Of a stretch of 64,000 nt of DNA, positions 62,516 through 64,000 are shown piece after piece. The translations under genes and the position numbers were made by a program. The notes below the pieces were generated by a model, which saw nothing but the letters and a program-made list of their open reading frames with translations, was not told where the DNA came from and ran no database searches. Source of the DNA: Muribaculaceae bacterium Isolate-036 (Harlan) (GTDB lineage Bacteria; Bacteroidota; Bacteroidia; Bacteroidales; Muribaculaceae); assembly GCA_003833075.1 (NCBI GenBank), contig RIAY01000001.1, positions 434,001 through 498,000 of the forward strand, in the 5' to 3' direction. The first letter of the stretch is position 1. Every line of letters starts with the position of its first letter.

Positions 62516-62539
62516 TGAAGAGCCGGCAGTGCCGGCTTT
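62512..62539. repeat. REP-like hairpin, copy 1
   Basis: A 28-bp element with a perfect stem AGCCGGC-AGT-GCCGGCT and flanking GCACTG. It ends 8 bp beyond the transposase stop codon. The same 28 bases occur without mismatch inside the transposase gene at 63468-63495, in the same orientation. A diverged copy (GCAGTGCCGGTTTT) is near 62359. Confidence 0.8.
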
Positions 62540-62547
62540 GACCCACA

Positions 62548-63744
62548 CTACAAAGGCGGCTTCGGAGAGAGAGGACCGACACGGAGGGAACCCGCGGCAG
62601 CGGGGGTGGCGGCGAGTGCCGCGATTTGCCTCGCTGTGGCGTTCAGCTCCAGAGCACGGTTGCGCGTAAGAGGAATTTTACTGGTTTCGTAGACAAGAGG
62701 GGCAATCTGGAGCAGACGGCCTTCGAGACAAAGGTCGAAGGCGGTGCCGGAGGGCTTGTATCGCTCAGGAAAACCGTTGTCAAGAATCTCAATTATCCGT
62801 CCTCCGGATTCGAGGACGGCTTTCTTTATCTCTTTTTCCGGTTTGCTGATGAAGGGGGATACAAGCGCTTTGCGGCTCCTTGCGGCTTCTTCCCAGCCGG
62901 CTTTGAGCCGTGAGAGGTGTTCGGGGGTGTAGCGCCGGCTTATGATCGCAGGCTCGGGGTGGATGTCTTTGAGAAGCAGGATGTTCCCGAATGCGGAGTA
63001 GTGTTCTCCATTGATTGTTATTCTGACGGGTGAACTGAAATATTCAGGATGTTGCTTGCGGAGGAGGTAACGGCGCGGGTTGTCGTCGAGGTAGCGTCGC
63101 TCTGTTTCGAGCATTGAGTCGTTGCGGATTATTCTGTCGTGGTAGTTGTCTTCGAATATGTGGAGGGGATTGCCGTCGGTGTCGACGGGGTAGCCTGGAA
63201 GTTCGCTGACTGCGAGCGTGCAGACGGTCTTGAGCCGGGATATGTATCTGCCAAGGTGTGTGGGGAGGTATTCCCGCACGTGGATGATGAAGTGGACATG
63301 GTCGGGCATCACGACGATTTTTTTGAGCAGTATGGCAGACTCGGTCCTGAAAAAATCGCGGAACCCGGCGCGGAGAAAGGCGCCGCTGTCGCTTAGCTCT
63401 ACCGCAGGCAGGGGCACGGCGGGGGCACCGGGGGGTGACGCGGGTAGGGACACGGCGGGGGCACCGGGCACTGAAGAGCCGGCAGTGCCGGCTTTATCTC
63501 GGACGGACGCGTTGCGGGGAAGGAGAATTCTCTTTATGCCGGGCGTCAGCTCGTCGGAGCGACGGCGGGCTGACGTGAAGTCGGGAGGGTTGAGCGCGGC
63601 ATCGAATATGCGGCAGAAGGGAGCAGTGTAGGCTGGATTCTTCCCGAGAGTGATCATGTAGTAGGAGACGGAACGGTAGTCGTGGGTGTGACAACGACGC
63701 TTCATGCTCGGAATCTTGTCGCGGTGTGGTGGTTGAAAAGCCAT
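62548..63744 (-). CDS. REP-associated tyrosine transposase (RAYT, Y1/HUH) with in-frame repeat insert
   Basis: A 398-residue protein of the IS200-like Y1 transposase superfamily. The early block MKRRCHTHDYRSVSYYMITL, HUH pair H149 and H151 in VMPDHVHFII, and the nucleophile candidate Y201 in FEDNYHDRII are present. Residues 84-114 (KAGTAGSSVPGAP, then two copies of a 12-residue Gly/Ala/Pro-rich unit) are encoded by the REP copy and period-36 repeats. They lie just before VELSDSG, where related proteins have a short loop. The C-terminal third (PEKEIKKAVLESGGRIIEILDN onward) is an extra domain often seen in Bacteroidales members. It likely moves or maintains REP elements rather than itself. Confidence 0.85.
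   Translation of the reverse strand: MAFQPPHRDKIPSMKRRCHTHDYRSVSYYMITLGKNPAYTAPFCRIFDAALNPPDFTSARRRSDELTPGIKRILLPRNASVRDKAGTAGSSVPGAPAVSLPASPPGAPAVPLPAVELSDSGAFLRAGFRDFFRTESAILLKKIVVMPDHVHFIIHVREYLPTHLGRYISRLKTVCTLAVSELPGYPVDTDGNPLHIFEDNYHDRIIRNDSMLETERRYLDDNPRRYLLRKQHPEYFSSPVRITINGEHYSAFGNILLLKDIHPEPAIISRRYTPEHLSRLKAGWEEAARSRKALVSPFISKPEKEIKKAVLESGGRIIEILDNGFPERYKPSGTAFDLCLEGRLLQIAPLVYETSKIPLTRNRALELNATARQIAALAATPAAAGSLRVGPLSPKPPL
63415..63468. repeat. In-gene GC repeat of period 36 nt
   Basis: CACGGCGGGGGCACCGGG occurs at 63415-63432 and again at 63451-63468, exactly 36 nt apart. As 36 is a multiple of three, the reading frame of the transposase is kept and the repeat adds copies of GAPAV-x-LPA. 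The unit is not identical to the 28-nt array downstream but has the same composition. Confidence 0.75.
63468..63495. repeat. REP-like hairpin, copy 2 (inside RAYT coding sequence)
   Basis: Exact copy of the 28 bases at 62512-62539, in the same orientation, translated as residues 84-93 (KAGTAGSSVP) of the transposase. Stem AGCCGGC/GCCGGCT is intact. Confidence 0.85.
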
Positions 63745-63791
63745 AGGTCTCGTGGGTTGAGAATGAAAACTCGTGTTAGAGAAGTAATCGA

Positions 63792-63876
63792 TGAGAGATA
63801 AGGAAAAAAGAGGAAAGAATGTGGGAAGGGAAGGTAAGAAGGGAAGGTAAGGAGGGAAGGGGCGTGGAAGAGCGGG
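63792..63876 (+). repeat. Polypurine tract with 13-nt tandem units
   Basis: About 85 bases on the plus strand are nearly all A and G. GGGAAGGTAAG recurs every 13 nt (63828 and 63841), with a partial third copy. It lies between the last-gene stop and the transposase start. No frame of interest. Confidence 0.6.
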
Positions 63877-63877
63877 G

Positions 63878-64000
63878 TCAGGAGAGGCGCTGCCAGTGGG
63901 TGAGGAACCTGTCGGTGACGGTGGTGACGGCGTTGTGCTTTTCCGCGATGCGGCGCCCTTCGGCTGCCATGGCGGGGAGACATGCGGGATCGAGGATGAG
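63878..64000 (-). CDS. C-terminal end of a probable glycosyltransferase (runs off window)
   Basis: Forty codons of a minus-strand gene whose start lies beyond the window. The translation includes LILDPACLPAMAAEGRR, then IAEKHNAVTTVTDRFLTHW and ends QRLS. The DPA..PAMAAEGRRIAE pattern resembles the C-terminal helix of GT4-type glycosyltransferases. The frame is open to the edge and has a stop at 63878-63880. Family assignment is tentative because only the tail is visible. Confidence 0.6.
   Translation of the reverse strand, partial: LILDPACLPAMAAEGRRIAEKHNAVTTVTDRFLTHWQRLS

Noticed and set aside
62301..62582. N-terminal extension of the GT2 gene into the repeat cluster
   Set aside because: It would encode an Arg/Pro/Ser-rich stretch derived from the repeats and cross the promoter box at 62308. 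METPNQDIRL is a sound start.
63702..63983. 93-codon frame across the polypurine tract
   Set aside because: Low-complexity product (Ser/Leu/Phe/Pro-rich) that overlaps the end of a better-supported glycosyltransferase frame.
1..64000. tRNA or rRNA genes
   Set aside because: Intergenic regions were read for T-loop GTTCGA-type motifs and acceptor stems; none was convincing.

Overview
The window is chromosomal DNA from a Bacteroidales bacterium, most likely Muribaculaceae-like. The supporting signs are the Bacteroidetes promoter pattern (a TTTG box, about 20 nt, then TAnnTTTG), family content typical of the order (DUF5723, DUF4292, DUF4924, DUF6056, a long AddB-like Fe-S nuclease/helicase subunit, dut-TPR-DUF4292-EnvC) and PUL-type glycan-degrading enzymes. 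The genus is an inference.

Region by region. 1-8.6 kb: a plus-strand set of exported polysaccharide-degrading enzymes (GH31 cut by the window edge, GH2, an SGNH-type acetylesterase, GH3), then a decayed SGNH hydrolase remnant. 8.9-12.2 kb: a minus-strand pair of envelope proteins (DUF5723 barrel-like protein and a lipoprotein). A small MITE-like element sits just upstream of their promoter. 12.5-15.7 kb: minus-strand holB, sugar nucleotidyltransferase, galE. 16-21 kb: AddB-like gene, then rplY, pth and an S4-domain gene. 21-25.7 kb: META-domain lipoprotein, type II NADH dehydrogenase, TPR protein. 25.7-29.3 kb: the classic thrS-infC-rpmI-rplT operon. 29.3-33 kb: esterase, KDG kinase, GltD-like oxidoreductase. 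33-36.1 kb: a minus-strand cassette of two GT2 glycosyltransferases, a type I phosphoribosyltransferase and a HAD phosphatase, which could together add ribofuranose to a surface glycan. 36.2-36.5 kb: a gene-free transcript unit with its own promoter, long-range complementarity and terminator, a likely structured ncRNA. 36.6-40.5 kb: nitroreductase, prfC, rfbD, DUF4924. 40.7-46.8 kb: two closely similar ECF sigma factors bracket an envelope operon (FtsB-like, membrane protein, coaX, outer-membrane protein, lptC, CNNM/CorC-type protein). 47.1-49.5 kb: an AT-rich island with one large secreted protein and a 32-bp perfect palindrome. 49.9-55.9 kb: GNAT/FemAB-like protein, EnvC, DUF4292, TPR, dut and a small ferredoxin. 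56-64 kb: surface polysaccharide genes (GT2, Wzx-like flippase, DUF6056, LTA-synthase-like transferase, GT2, the tail of another probable glycosyltransferase).

The most unusual object is at 62.3-63.7 kb. A REP-associated tyrosine transposase (RAYT, Y1/HUH family) is followed by GC-rich tandem repeats and a REP-like hairpin. An exact 28-bp copy of that hairpin, plus a second in-frame repeat of period 36 nt, lies inside the transposase coding sequence and is translated as a Gly/Ala/Pro/Ser-rich insert, while the HUH and Tyr residues remain intact. A second recurrent signal is a TAnnTTTG box placed exactly 4 nt before a start codon. It occurs at four places and suggests leaderless mRNAs.

All calls come from reading the sequence and recalled family knowledge. 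No database search was run.
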